Positions 7,997-17,900 of a stretch of DNA of 34,090 nucleotides are shown here, in pieces. How positions within the stretch are numbered: the first letter of the stretch is position 1; each line of letters begins with the position of its first letter. Position numbers and translations under genes: made by a program. Under the pieces are notes generated by a model that did no database searches, had not been told where the DNA came from, and saw nothing but the letters and a program-made list of their open reading frames with translations. This stretch comes from Verrucomicrobia bacterium UBA2970 (GTDB taxonomy: Bacteria > Verrucomicrobiota > Verrucomicrobiia > Limisphaerales > AAA164-E04): NCBI GenBank assembly GCA_002348345.1, contig DEAY01000100.1:1-34090 (forward strand), written 5' to 3'.

Positions 7997-10900
7997 TTAC
8001 TCGGAACCCGCTTCCGCTGCAAAGGAGACCACGGCCCGAAAGAGTTGAATCCCATCGTCCGAATCGATGGGCACGGAAAACCGTGCCCCCGCCCCGTAAT
8101 CCTCCATCCAAGGGCTCAAATCCTCCCAAGGTTGACTGGGCCCGAGAGACCGCTGGAAGCGGACCCGGGGCACGGGGGAACGCGGCTGGATCTCAAAAAC
8201 CCATTGCGCGCAAACCCGGAGCATGAGACGACCCGATTCGATTTGCCAGAACACTTGAAGTGGCGGATCGAGAATGGGATGGCAACGGGTCGCCGACCAC
8301 AAATCAAACCAAGACCATCGCCCCTCCCCATCCGCCGCCGAAGTCAGCTCCCCCGCATCCATCGAGTTTCTCGGGTCCAAGCCTTGCCCGATTTCCCATA
8401 AATCAGGAAGCCCATCTCCGTCAACATCTCGCCGGGTCGACACCGTTCCCGGCGTGCCAAACTTGGCTTGAGAAGCGCGCCAAGCCTCTTTCAGAGCACC
8501 CCGGCTCTCGCCCTCCATTCCTGGCACCACCTCCAACGAGAATCCCTCTCCATCCGTAGGGGGATACCAATCATCATCGTAGGCGAGGCTCTGGAACCAC
8601 TGATCATTGACCGTGATATTCAAACGCTCTCCACCATTGGCTAATCGTCCCCCGTATTGCCCGAGAACCTTGTCTTTCGCCGATGGAAAGGCCCGAGCAA
8701 ATTCAAATTCATTCTGGACGATCAGCAACCGATCGCCTGGCCACACCACCCTCCGTCGGGAATCCGCTAGGTCAAATCGCACCCCCCCCCGCAACTCAAG
8801 ATGATTGAGGAACACAGGCCGTTTTCCCAGATTCGCCAGTTCAACAAATTCGAGCGCTTGGTCATCGTGGGGATGATAGAGAATCTCGCTGAGCCGGAGA
8901 GCGGGAGGGACCGCCTCCCCGGGAGCGCTTGGAATGATCGCCACCGGTTCCGACCAACGGCTCCACTGCCCCGTGACCCGCCGGACCTGGCTGCGAAGCC
9001 GATACTCCCTTCCCTCCTGGACCAGTCCGGTCGCAAGCTGAACCTGATTCGTCGGCCCTTCCAAGGGGATCTCCCGGGACCGCCACAAAGCCGGCCATTC
9101 CACTTTGGAACCGGGAGGGAGACCGACCGCATCGCTGACATCCGGACTCACATCCGCCAAGCGAATCCGATAGGATACCAGCGCTCGAGTCGGATCGCTT
9201 TCAAACGCTTGCTCCTGCAGGCGCACCAAGAAAACGAGTTCATCAGCCGCTTGGTCAAGCGGTCCGACGTAATGCACGACAGGCCGATCAGGCGTCGACC
9301 GGCCATCCCTTTCTGATGCCGCCAGGGTTTCGAGAAAGCGGGCCCTTCCACCCTCGGGAACCGCCGGATCCACCCCGTAGAAGGTGACCCGTTCCTCCCA
9401 CCCCTCGAAGGCGAAGGCCTTCATGTCAGCGACTTTCTTCTCGAGCCGCCGGTAGCCCGGGTCCCGGCCAAAGGGTGCGCCAATCCATCGATCGAGATCG
9501 GCCTGTGCCAGTGGTCCAATGAGGGCGGCCAAGACATCGAGCCTCCCCTCGATCATTTCCCGGGTCCAAACCAGATCCCTGAACTCCCGCAAAAAATTAC
9601 GGTAATCAGTCTTAAATCCCGGCTTTCCGTCACCCCCAAAAATAGCCTGCTTCGGATAGTCCACACCTTCCCCCCAAGTCGGCCCCCAGGTTGTGTCCGA
9701 GTCCCATGGCAGGACCCAGAGCTTCCCCAAGGGCGTCTCCGGGGAGGGTTCAAAAAACCAGGCGCGGTTCTTCAGGAATAGGTCATTAGGCCAATAATCG
9801 TAGTGCCGGACCGCCTCAGCGACGGCGTGGTAGCGGTTCCAACGCTCAAAATCGACATGTCGGCGCAACCATCGAGCGTTTCGTTCGGGGCGCAAATGCT
9901 GGAGGATATTCTGAAAATCCTGATCGCCGGGAACGGACTCCCGCCCCTGATGACGCTTGATCTCCCCCCCCTCCAGCGTGCCGTCCTTCAATCGGTAGAG
10001 ATTGCCGTCAGGGAGTTCATGCCGGGCCACGAACCCAGAGTCATAATCCTCAATGGCCAGGAACATGCCCCAGAAGTCCCCGTGGTATTGTCCCGCCGCT
10101 CCACCCGGGGCCTCCTCCCGGCGATCAACGACCCTCAGCTGGACATAATGCGTGCGGGGAGCCGGCACATCGACCAGGTTCCACAGCCAGGAATTCATCG
10201 ATTCCGGCAATCCGAAGTTATGGTTTCGCTTGCCATCGGAAAGCTTACTCAAGTTGAGGGTGCGCCAAGGCACCGGATCCATTTCACCGCGTTCATCCCT
10301 CGCCCGAAAACGCTGGCTCCGATTGAATCGAAATCGAAGCGCTCGTTTCCCCCCCCCACCCGCATTGTAGCGATCGTTTTTCTGCCTCAGACGATAGCGG
10401 ACATGATCATATACCGTCCCGTCATACACCAGCGCGCCTTCCCAGTTGAACACCCTGCGAGCCCGGGAATCTTCCGGCCGTAAACGATCCGAAGGGTCGT
10501 AGCCGTGGGCCGTCAAAAAATCTTCCTCACGCGTCAGCAAATGGTAAATCGGCAACGAGGTCATTGTTTCGACCGAATGCCAACTGCCCTTCCCCTCGGG
10601 GAGCAGGGATCGCGCCGTCGTCTGATAGGCCGGCACCCCATCATAAACAAAGTAAGCAAAATTAAGCCGAGGATCATCGGTGAAAGGGAGAACGAGTTTT
10701 TGACCAAGGGACCCGCCCCCAACCACCTCGACACGGTAACGGACGAGGGTCCGGTGAGGCAGCGCGGGAAGCTGGACGGTAAAGACACCGTCGTCCGCCA
10801 ACCGGTCGGGGACAATCCCGTCATCCCTCATCTCGTATTGCTGCCACCCGTCCGGATCGGCGAAAGCCTCGTTGACCGGACCGGTTTGGTCGGGATGGGC

Positions 10901-11668
10901 CCTGAGTTCGGAAACCTCCAACGGCAACCGGCTCGGCTGGTATTGACCCGGGCCCAGGGTCTGAACCAGAAGCACCACGGCGGGAATCGCCGTCCGATGT
11001 CGAGTGGCCACTTCAATGACGGGGCGATCGCGACCGGTGGGACGGCGCGGGTGGTGGCCGACCCCCAGAACGACGGGAGGTGGTTCGATCTGGAAGGTGG
11101 AATTGACCTTGCCAGGGGTCGGCCTCATCCTCGGGGTCCGATCCATTTGGAGTTGATGGACCGTCTCCTGGAGGGACCGCCGCCCCACAAAACCGGACGC
11201 ACGCCACGCCCCTCCCAGGTGGTTATCAAGGCCGGGGTGAACCAATTCAAGAGAGGACCCTTCCCCGACGGCCCCGCTCGGCCACGGAAATCCCGGCCGG
11301 TAGGCCACGGCATCAACGGTTTGACCCTCTTGGTTCACTAACCGAAGGGTCTCCCCCTCGTTGCTCAACCGACCCTGAAGCGGCCCCAAACTTGAGACCT
11401 CAAACTCTCGGCTTAATGAGTCCGGGTCTTCCGCCACCACAAGAAACCGATTCGCACCGATCAGGGTCTTCTCCGGAAACGTATACCCGACGGCTCCATG
11501 CAGGGACCAATTCGACACATCCACGCTCCGCTCGCCCGCATTGTAAAGTTCGACGAATTCATGTCGGGACAGAGGGTCGGCAGGATGGTAGTGCAACTCG
11601 TTGATGACCACATCCGCCTCGACTTCCCAAGCCACCATGGCTCCCAGCAATCCCCAGAAAGCCCTCAC
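7997..11668 (-). CDS. Secreted lamin-tail-domain / CotH-kinase family protein
   Basis: Predicted secreted protein of 1223 residues. Domain order: signal peptide (1-18, ending VEA); N-terminal LTD with ELHYHPADPLSRHEFVELYN (24-43); a beta-rich region with the DDGxxxDxxADDGVFT motif (282-297); a CotH-kinase-like region (about 360-770) including NLYRLKDG (556-563) and LPWDSDTTWG (653-662), where the DxD resembles the metal-binding acidic motif of CotH kinases; a second LTD starting LRLSEILYHP (924-933); and DVDGDGLPDLWE (1081-1092) followed by a degenerate beta-rich tail. CotH proteins are secretory-pathway protein kinases; LTDs are extracellular adhesion-type Ig folds. The frame extends to a TTG at 11737. 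I chose GTG 11668 because GAGAAGGG lies 8 nt upstream and the signal peptide then begins at residue 1. The substrate is unknown. Confidence 0.88.
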   Translation of the reverse strand: MRAFWGLLGAMVAWEVEADVVINELHYHPADPLSRHEFVELYNAGERSVDVSNWSLHGAVGYTFPEKTLIGANRFLVVAEDPDSLSREFEVSSLGPLQGRLSNEGETLRLVNQEGQTVDAVAYRPGFPWPSGAVGEGSSLELVHPGLDNHLGGAWRASGFVGRRSLQETVHQLQMDRTPRMRPTPGKVNSTFQIEPPPVVLGVGHHPRRPTGRDRPVIEVATRHRTAIPAVVLLVQTLGPGQYQPSRLPLEVSELRAHPDQTGPVNEAFADPDGWQQYEMRDDGIVPDRLADDGVFTVQLPALPHRTLVRYRVEVVGGGSLGQKLVLPFTDDPRLNFAYFVYDGVPAYQTTARSLLPEGKGSWHSVETMTSLPIYHLLTREEDFLTAHGYDPSDRLRPEDSRARRVFNWEGALVYDGTVYDHVRYRLRQKNDRYNAGGGGKRALRFRFNRSQRFRARDERGEMDPVPWRTLNLSKLSDGKRNHNFGLPESMNSWLWNLVDVPAPRTHYVQLRVVDRREEAPGGAAGQYHGDFWGMFLAIEDYDSGFVARHELPDGNLYRLKDGTLEGGEIKRHQGRESVPGDQDFQNILQHLRPERNARWLRRHVDFERWNRYHAVAEAVRHYDYWPNDLFLKNRAWFFEPSPETPLGKLWVLPWDSDTTWGPTWGEGVDYPKQAIFGGDGKPGFKTDYRNFLREFRDLVWTREMIEGRLDVLAALIGPLAQADLDRWIGAPFGRDPGYRRLEKKVADMKAFAFEGWEERVTFYGVDPAVPEGGRARFLETLAASERDGRSTPDRPVVHYVGPLDQAADELVFLVRLQEQAFESDPTRALVSYRIRLADVSPDVSDAVGLPPGSKVEWPALWRSREIPLEGPTNQVQLATGLVQEGREYRLRSQVRRVTGQWSRWSEPVAIIPSAPGEAVPPALRLSEILYHPHDDQALEFVELANLGKRPVFLNHLELRGGVRFDLADSRRRVVWPGDRLLIVQNEFEFARAFPSAKDKVLGQYGGRLANGGERLNITVNDQWFQSLAYDDDWYPPTDGEGFSLEVVPGMEGESRGALKEAWRASQAKFGTPGTVSTRRDVDGDGLPDLWEIGQGLDPRNSMDAGELTSAADGEGRWSWFDLWSATRCHPILDPPLQVFWQIESGRLMLRVCAQWVFEIQPRSPVPRVRFQRSLGPSQPWEDLSPWMEDYGAGARFSVPIDSDDGIQLFRAVVSFAAEAGSE

Positions 11669-11889
11669 ACAATGAACCCTTCTCGTTCCAAGAAAACTTT
11701 CGCCGCTGCCCGCTGTCACTGTTTCGACCACCCACAATTCCTTCAGTCCGACAAGGACGGATCACGAAACCCCGACCGCAAGGCTCCGGCACAAGAGTTG
11801 CTTCTGCAAACAACCGAATTTCGCTTTGTCTAAGCCAGAATGATGAGCTTAATTGTCACCAGCACTGCAAGACAAGAACAACGAATCGA
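11669..11889. other. Divergent intergenic region between two secreted-protein genes
   Basis: These 221 bp separate the minus-strand CotH/LTD gene from the plus-strand beta-helix gene, so they must hold promoters for both directions unless one lies inside a gene. Only short inverted repeats are visible (for example TTGC/GCAA around TTCT), and no clear -35/-10 pair stands out on either strand. Shared control of the two surface-protein transcription units is plausible from the layout alone. Confidence 0.5.
11677..11684 (-). promoter_or_regulatory. Shine-Dalgarno supporting the GTG 11668 start
   Basis: On the minus strand GAGAAGGG lies 8 nt before GTG 11668. It favours this start over the upstream TTG at 11737, which would place 23 extra residues before a complete signal peptide. 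Confidence 0.6.
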
Positions 11890-14800
11890 TTGAACACGCA
11901 ACACCGCTCTCTCACGCTCGCACAGAAACGACCAAACCGATTCTGCCTCATCGGTGGCGCCCTTTTCACGCTTGGCTGTGGTTTGACGGCTGAAATCCTC
12001 GTCGAAAACTTGAGGGACCGATCCACCTATATTGATCAAGTCACCTTCCAAGTGCTCATTGCCCCCCACTACACCTATCAATCATGGATCGATGGGCGAG
12101 AAATAGACCCCTCCCAATCCCACGTCAGCCGTCAGGGCTATCATCGCCTCCGAGTGATCCGGACCCACGAGGCAACCGGTCAGGAGGAAGAAAGAATCTA
12201 TCGCTACGTCGTTCAAGATGCCATCCGTGGCGGGAGCGAGTGGGGACTCAGTCCTTGGACCCCTCACCCCTGGATCGCTTCGGCGGCCGCCGAATTCGAA
12301 GGGGCTGACCTTCAACTGGTTTATCCCCCCCGACTGCCCGCCGGACTCCCGCTCCCGCTCATTGCCTGGGTTCGAAACAACGACGGGACAACGCGTCGGG
12401 TGAACGGCCGTCTCGTCCTGGGTGGCACCGACCAAACCATCACCCTTCGGCGAGGCGTTGGGTCTGCATGGATCCCAGCCTCGCTCACTCAAAGCGGCCA
12501 ACAGGGCACGGCAATCATTCACGGACAAGCCGCGCCCTGGTCGGTGATTCGGGAAAAAACGACCCCCTGGACCACCGCCCCCGGGCAAATCAACACCGAC
12601 ACCCAATGGCCCTCCGATTCTCGGATCCAGATTCATTCCGACCTCCGCCTCTCCGCCGGGGCCACATTGAGGATTGGCGCGGGGAGCGTGATCGTCCTCG
12701 GGCCTGATGTGAATCTCATCATCGATGGGCGGCTCGAGGTGACCGGTCTTCCCGAATCGCCCGTGCTCTTTTCACCGATGCCTGGCCAGGCCGCATGGGG
12801 CGGCTGCATTCTCCCTCGACCTACCTCAACCCTCCGATTCGAACATGCCATACTGACAGGAAGTGGTGCCGACCGGAGTTGGTTCCGCACCCATCGAGAC
12901 TCCCCCTCCCACCGTCCCGAGCAGGCGACGTTCTTTCTCGGTTCGGGCAGCCAAGCCGAGTTTCACCATACCTACTGGATCGATCACCAGGGACAAGCGC
13001 TGAACGGCAAAAACGCCTCCGTTGAACTCGACCATGTCCTGATTCAACGATGCCAAACGGTGGGGCAGTTCAACGGCGGTTCGGTGAAGATCAGCCACAG
13101 CGCCTTGCTCGAGTTTCCCGTCGACGACCCGTCCTTCGTGGACGGCGACAACGATGCGATCTACTTCACAACGGGTACTCACCACATCCGGGACACCTTG
13201 GTCGGCTGGACCAAAGACGACGGAATCGATGCGGGTGCCGACAGCCCCGGCGAGGTCACGGTCGAACGGTGCTGGTTCGAATCGTGTTTTCACGAAGGGA
13301 TGGCGCTCTCCGGCGTCAATAAGCGGGTCACCATCTCGGACTCCGTCTTCCTGAATAACGGACAGGGGGTTGAAGCCGGCTACCTCTCACCCCAGGTTCA
13401 AGTGAGGGACTCCCTCCTCACGGGCAACCTGGTCGGCTTGCGGTTCGGCGACAACTACTTTCGCCAACATCAGGGACGGCTTCAATCCACAGGCTCGCTT
13501 TCAATTTTCAACCACCGTGATGTCTGGGGGCTGACGGCGACGCTCTGGGAGGAGGACTTCGACCACCTCTTCATCCATCAAAACCATTTGAGCGAAGGGC
13601 TCGACCGACACCCCGACAATCGCCAGTGGCTTACCCAACCCGAAGACGCACTCCGATTACGAGCGTTTCAGACCCATCCTGACCAACAGGTTGGAATCGG
13701 ATTCCTGGAAAAAGAGAGGACCCCTTCCTTCAACGAAGCTCAAGTGAACATTCCGGTCGGTCTCAGTCTTTTTTCAAGCCAATTGGTTGACGCCCACGTC
13801 GAGGTCGTCTCTCAAACGCCGGGAGCAGAAGCGCGATACGACCTTCCCCGCAAACAGGTAAGCTTCTCTCCTGGACAGACGGTCGCGGTATTCCCCATCC
13901 ACCTTCCTCAATCGGGAATCGCCTGGACCGCGGGCGAAGTCCAACTTCGGATCACGCCCCATCGATCCGCCGAAGCGGTCGCTTCCCATCGCGAATTCAC
14001 CCTCCGTCTACCCGGTCTGACCCAACTCACTCCCCTCTTCTCGGAGGAATCCCCTTGGCGACTTCGTTCCGGATCTGAGGCACCCAGTCAACCGGCCACC
14101 GCCTGGCACCACCCTGACTTCAATGACGAGGATTGGCGACCCGCCACCACCCCGATCGGCCACGGACGCGAGGACCTGGCAACCCGTCTCCCGGACATGC
14201 CAGACCAATCCCCCTCGATTTCCCTCCGCCGAATCCTTCATCTTGAACGCCTTGCATCCGTCGATGCCCTCTTGATGCGGACTCGGATTCAGGGGGGATT
14301 CATTCTTTGGTTCAACGGATACGAACTTGTCCGACGAGGGATGGAAGGGGATCCCCACACCTTCGTGCCGCACACGGCGACGGCCATCCAAACGGACTCT
14401 CAAGAGACCATCGAGATCCCCGTCGAATCCATTCCATCCATTCATTCGGGGGACAACCTGGTCGCCGTCCAAGCCTTTGCTCCGGACCTGGACTCAGCGC
14501 CGTTTTCCTTCGATCTCGATTGCTACAGCCGAAGTCCGCTCGACCTCGACGCGGATCGCTTGCCAGACCAATGGGAAACTCGGATCATCAACTCCAATCC
14601 TCACGATGCGTTGGTGGATCTCCTCAGTATCGTCCCTGAAGCTGATCCCGATCACGACGGTCAATCCAATCGCAGCGAATTCTTATCTGGCACCAATCCG
14701 CTCGATCCAAGCAGCGCCTTTCGCATCGAGTGGTTGCACTCCGACGCGCCCAATGTTCAAACGCTGAGCTTCCAGCAAGAACCCCGACGCCGGTATCAGC

Positions 14801-14937
14801 TCGATCGCGCTGATACCCCCGCCGGGCCTTGGTCGCCCATTCGTCAATTTGAACCCATCAACCGATCCTCCTTGCAAACCACTGAGGTTCGCCAACCGCA
14901 GTCCCAAGCCTACTATCGACTTCGGGTCGAATTCTAG
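11890..14937 (+). CDS. Secreted right-handed beta-helix protein with calcium-type repeats
   Basis: Predicted exported protein of 1015 residues. It starts at TTG 11890 with no strong ribosome site; I found no ATG or GTG upstream in frame before the frame runs into the intergenic region. The signal peptide is about 1-34 (hydrophobic 18-32, cleavage after GLTA). A helix cap with LSAGATLRIGAGSVIVLGP (254-272) leads into parallel beta-helix repeats (about 245-540) with phrases such as VTISDSVFLNNGQGVEAG. Later regions are a Calx-beta-like stretch (about 620-705), a jelly-roll-like module with HHPDFNDEDWRPATTPIGHG (740-759), and an Asp-rich calcium-type section with DLDADRLPDQWE and DPDHDGQSNRSEF (885-931). 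The tail is beta-rich and ends YYRLRVEF. Beta-helix proteins often bind or cleave polysaccharides, but I see no diagnostic lyase or hydrolase site. It lies 23 bases before the next gene. Confidence 0.85.
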   Translation: MNTQHRSLTLAQKRPNRFCLIGGALFTLGCGLTAEILVENLRDRSTYIDQVTFQVLIAPHYTYQSWIDGREIDPSQSHVSRQGYHRLRVIRTHEATGQEEERIYRYVVQDAIRGGSEWGLSPWTPHPWIASAAAEFEGADLQLVYPPRLPAGLPLPLIAWVRNNDGTTRRVNGRLVLGGTDQTITLRRGVGSAWIPASLTQSGQQGTAIIHGQAAPWSVIREKTTPWTTAPGQINTDTQWPSDSRIQIHSDLRLSAGATLRIGAGSVIVLGPDVNLIIDGRLEVTGLPESPVLFSPMPGQAAWGGCILPRPTSTLRFEHAILTGSGADRSWFRTHRDSPSHRPEQATFFLGSGSQAEFHHTYWIDHQGQALNGKNASVELDHVLIQRCQTVGQFNGGSVKISHSALLEFPVDDPSFVDGDNDAIYFTTGTHHIRDTLVGWTKDDGIDAGADSPGEVTVERCWFESCFHEGMALSGVNKRVTISDSVFLNNGQGVEAGYLSPQVQVRDSLLTGNLVGLRFGDNYFRQHQGRLQSTGSLSIFNHRDVWGLTATLWEEDFDHLFIHQNHLSEGLDRHPDNRQWLTQPEDALRLRAFQTHPDQQVGIGFLEKERTPSFNEAQVNIPVGLSLFSSQLVDAHVEVVSQTPGAEARYDLPRKQVSFSPGQTVAVFPIHLPQSGIAWTAGEVQLRITPHRSAEAVASHREFTLRLPGLTQLTPLFSEESPWRLRSGSEAPSQPATAWHHPDFNDEDWRPATTPIGHGREDLATRLPDMPDQSPSISLRRILHLERLASVDALLMRTRIQGGFILWFNGYELVRRGMEGDPHTFVPHTATAIQTDSQETIEIPVESIPSIHSGDNLVAVQAFAPDLDSAPFSFDLDCYSRSPLDLDADRLPDQWETRIINSNPHDALVDLLSIVPEADPDHDGQSNRSEFLSGTNPLDPSSAFRIEWLHSDAPNVQTLSFQQEPRRRYQLDRADTPAGPWSPIRQFEPINRSSLQTTEVRQPQSQAYYRLRVEF

Positions 14938-14960
14938 TCCGACTGCTTGCCATTGAACCG

Positions 14961-17900
14961 ATGATGCCTCATGGTCCACTCCTGGCAATGCTTCCAATGA
15001 AAAGGGCGACCCGTGGCCAAGCCTTGTGCCTGATCCGATGGGCGCTTCACCTTTTCTGGGTGGTTTGGGGAACCAACGCCCAACCCCTGCTGACGGAGAT
15101 CCACTATCACCCCGCCGACGACCGCAGCGAGGAAGAGTTTCTCGAGCTCTACAACCCCACCCCGACACCGATCGATCTCTCTCAGTGGCAACTACGCTCC
15201 GGGATCGACTTCGAGTTCCCTCCAGCCGCTCAAATCGGTGCCCAGGCGTTTCTGATCGTCGCTGCCAACCCCAGCGCGCTTCTCAAGCGTCATGCCACCC
15301 TTGATCCCGATTCTGTTTTCGGACCTTGGCGGGGCCGACTCCGGGATCGTGGCGAACGTATCCGACTCGTGGATGCGCAAGGCGAGACAATGCAGGACGT
15401 CCGCTTCGCCAACGAAGGAGCCTTCGCCAAACGCCGATGGGCCACCGATTTTCGCGGGGTCAAGGGCATCCAGTGGATCGCCGAACACGACGGCCGGGGG
15501 CCGTCGCTCGAACTGCAGCAATGGCGCCTGCCCAACGATTGGGGCCGAAATTGGACCTCCAGCCAGCAGCCCCACGGAACCCCAGCCCGGTCCAACAGCA
15601 CGGCCACTTCTAATGCCGCACCTCTCATCGGCCAGGTTCGCCACCACCCCCCCATTCCGACCTCTCATCAAGCGATTCGCGTCTCAGTCGAGATCGCCGA
15701 CGAAGCGATCACCGGAACCACGGCAACGCTTCACTATGCGGTGAACCAGGCGCCTTTCCAACCCCTCCTCATGACCCCGCCCCCTGGCGATGATCCCCAT
15801 CACCGCCTTTATGAAGTCACCATCCCCGCCCAACCGGATCGTTCGCTCATCGAGTTTTACATCGAGGCCCGCGACCCTCAGGATCATCGCACCACCTGGC
15901 CCAGCCCAACGCTTCCCGACCGAATCCAGAATGCCAACGCGTTTTTGATTGTGGACGATCGCCCCCGGAACTCCAAGACCCCCGAGTATCGGATCCTCAT
16001 GCCGCCCTCCGAACGTCAACGCTTTCTCGATGTCGTCCAACCCAGGATCACCAATGCCGCCGGAGAGGTCATCCGCAATCAACAGATTTTCAGCGATGGA
16101 CGGTTTCCCGCCACCTTCATTTCCTACTACGACGGACAATACCGGGTGCGACACCAGGTGGAAGTGAGGAATCGGGGGAACGGAAGCCGACAGCGAAGTC
16201 CCAATAATTTCCGAGTTGATTTTGCCACCGACGATCTTTGGCGGAGGGCCGAGAAGCTCAATCTCAACGCGCAATTCCCCTGGGTCCAGGTGATGGGAAG
16301 TGCGCTCTCCCGCCACGTCGGACTTCTCTCCGCTCCCTCACGACTCGGCCGCGTTTACCTCAATGGGGTGCTCCGGGCCCCAAACGCATTCCCGACTTAC
16401 GAAATGTACGCCGCCAATGACGTGATGAACGCCGACTTTGCCGCCAAAGCCGGATTGGACAACGCCAACATTTATCGCGGGATCCGCTACGGTGAGAACG
16501 AGGCCGACTTCAGCTACCTCGGCGAGGACCCCACCCCCTACCGAAAGGTCTATTTCAAAGAAACCAATCGAACCCAGGACGACTGGACCGATTTGATCTC
16601 ACTCACCAAGGCGCTTTCCCAATCGAGCGACGAAACCTTCGAATCAGAGGTCGATCGGTGGATCGATTTGCCGCAATGGATTCGTTTTCTCGCCGTCGAG
16701 GCATTCTACGTGAACAAGGAAACCGCCTTGGGAAATGGTTTTGGCGATGACTACTATCTCTACCGATCGGAACAGGATGGACGCTTCCGGCTCCTGCCCT
16801 ACGACCAGGACACGATCCTCGGCCAAGGCGACACCCCGGCGGATCCCCACGCCTCGCTCTGGGAAGCGAACCGGGGCCCCGTCACCCGCCGCTTGCTCAA
16901 TTGGCCCGCCTTCGCCCCTCTTTTCTATTCGAACTTGGTCGAGCTGGCCACCGGCCCCCTCTCCACGGAACGCTTGCGCCCCTTTCTTGATCGCCTCCTG
17001 CAGGAGAGCAATGTGCCCTCGACTCGCCAGACTCAGGCCATCGAGTTTGCAGCCGCTCGAAGTCGCTTTATCCTGGCGACCGTCAACCAAACGCTCACCT
17101 CCGAAGTGCCCTTGGCAAGAGAGGGCTCCATCTATCGCGCCCCGGCCGGCACCACCTCCGTCGAGGGGCTCTGGGGAACGAGCAATCCCACTCGGACGGT
17201 GACCGTCAAAGTCAACGGACAAAACGCCACCTGGGATCCATCCCTCATCCGATGGACCGCCCCCTCGTTACCGCTCGAGAAGGGACGCAATCGGTTCACC
17301 GTCGAGGCATTCGACCGCCGGGGGGCAACCCTCGACCGACAAGGGTTCGAAATCGAGGTGCCGATCACAAAGACAAGTCTCATTCGGAGCCCCGCCCTGA
17401 CGACCCAGACCACCTGGAAAACCGGCGACCCTGCCCGAATCATCAATCATCCGTTGAGGGTACCCGCAGGCATCGAACTTCGAATCGAGCCGGGAGTTGA
17501 GGTGAGATTTGGGCCAAAGGGCCGCCTCGTCATCGAAGGACATTTGAGGATTCTTGGTCGACCGCTTCAACCCGTTGTCTTCACCTCTGTCAGCGGTGCC
17601 AGATGGCATGGCCTGGAGATTCGACCTCAGGCATCGGCTCATCTGGAGCACCTCATCATCGAAGGCACCCGACCCAATGCCGATGCCATCACGACGACGA
17701 GCGCCACCCTCCACATCAGCCAGTCGATTTGGCGAGAGGTCGCGGGAAGCGCCCTCTTCGCCCGTGACTCCGCCATCACCTTGGAGGGATGCCAATTCTT
17801 CGAGGCCGGAGTCCGGCTGGAAAATCCTCCTGCCGGAGAACCCACCACCATCCAGGACTGTCGATTCACCGGCACCCTATCGCTTCATCCCGCCATCCAG

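Noticed and set aside
7776..8129. 117-codon minus-strand frame spanning the intergenic region before the adaptor gene
   Set aside because: Half of it overlaps the end of the CotH/LTD gene in another frame, there is no ribosome site and the composition is not protein-like.
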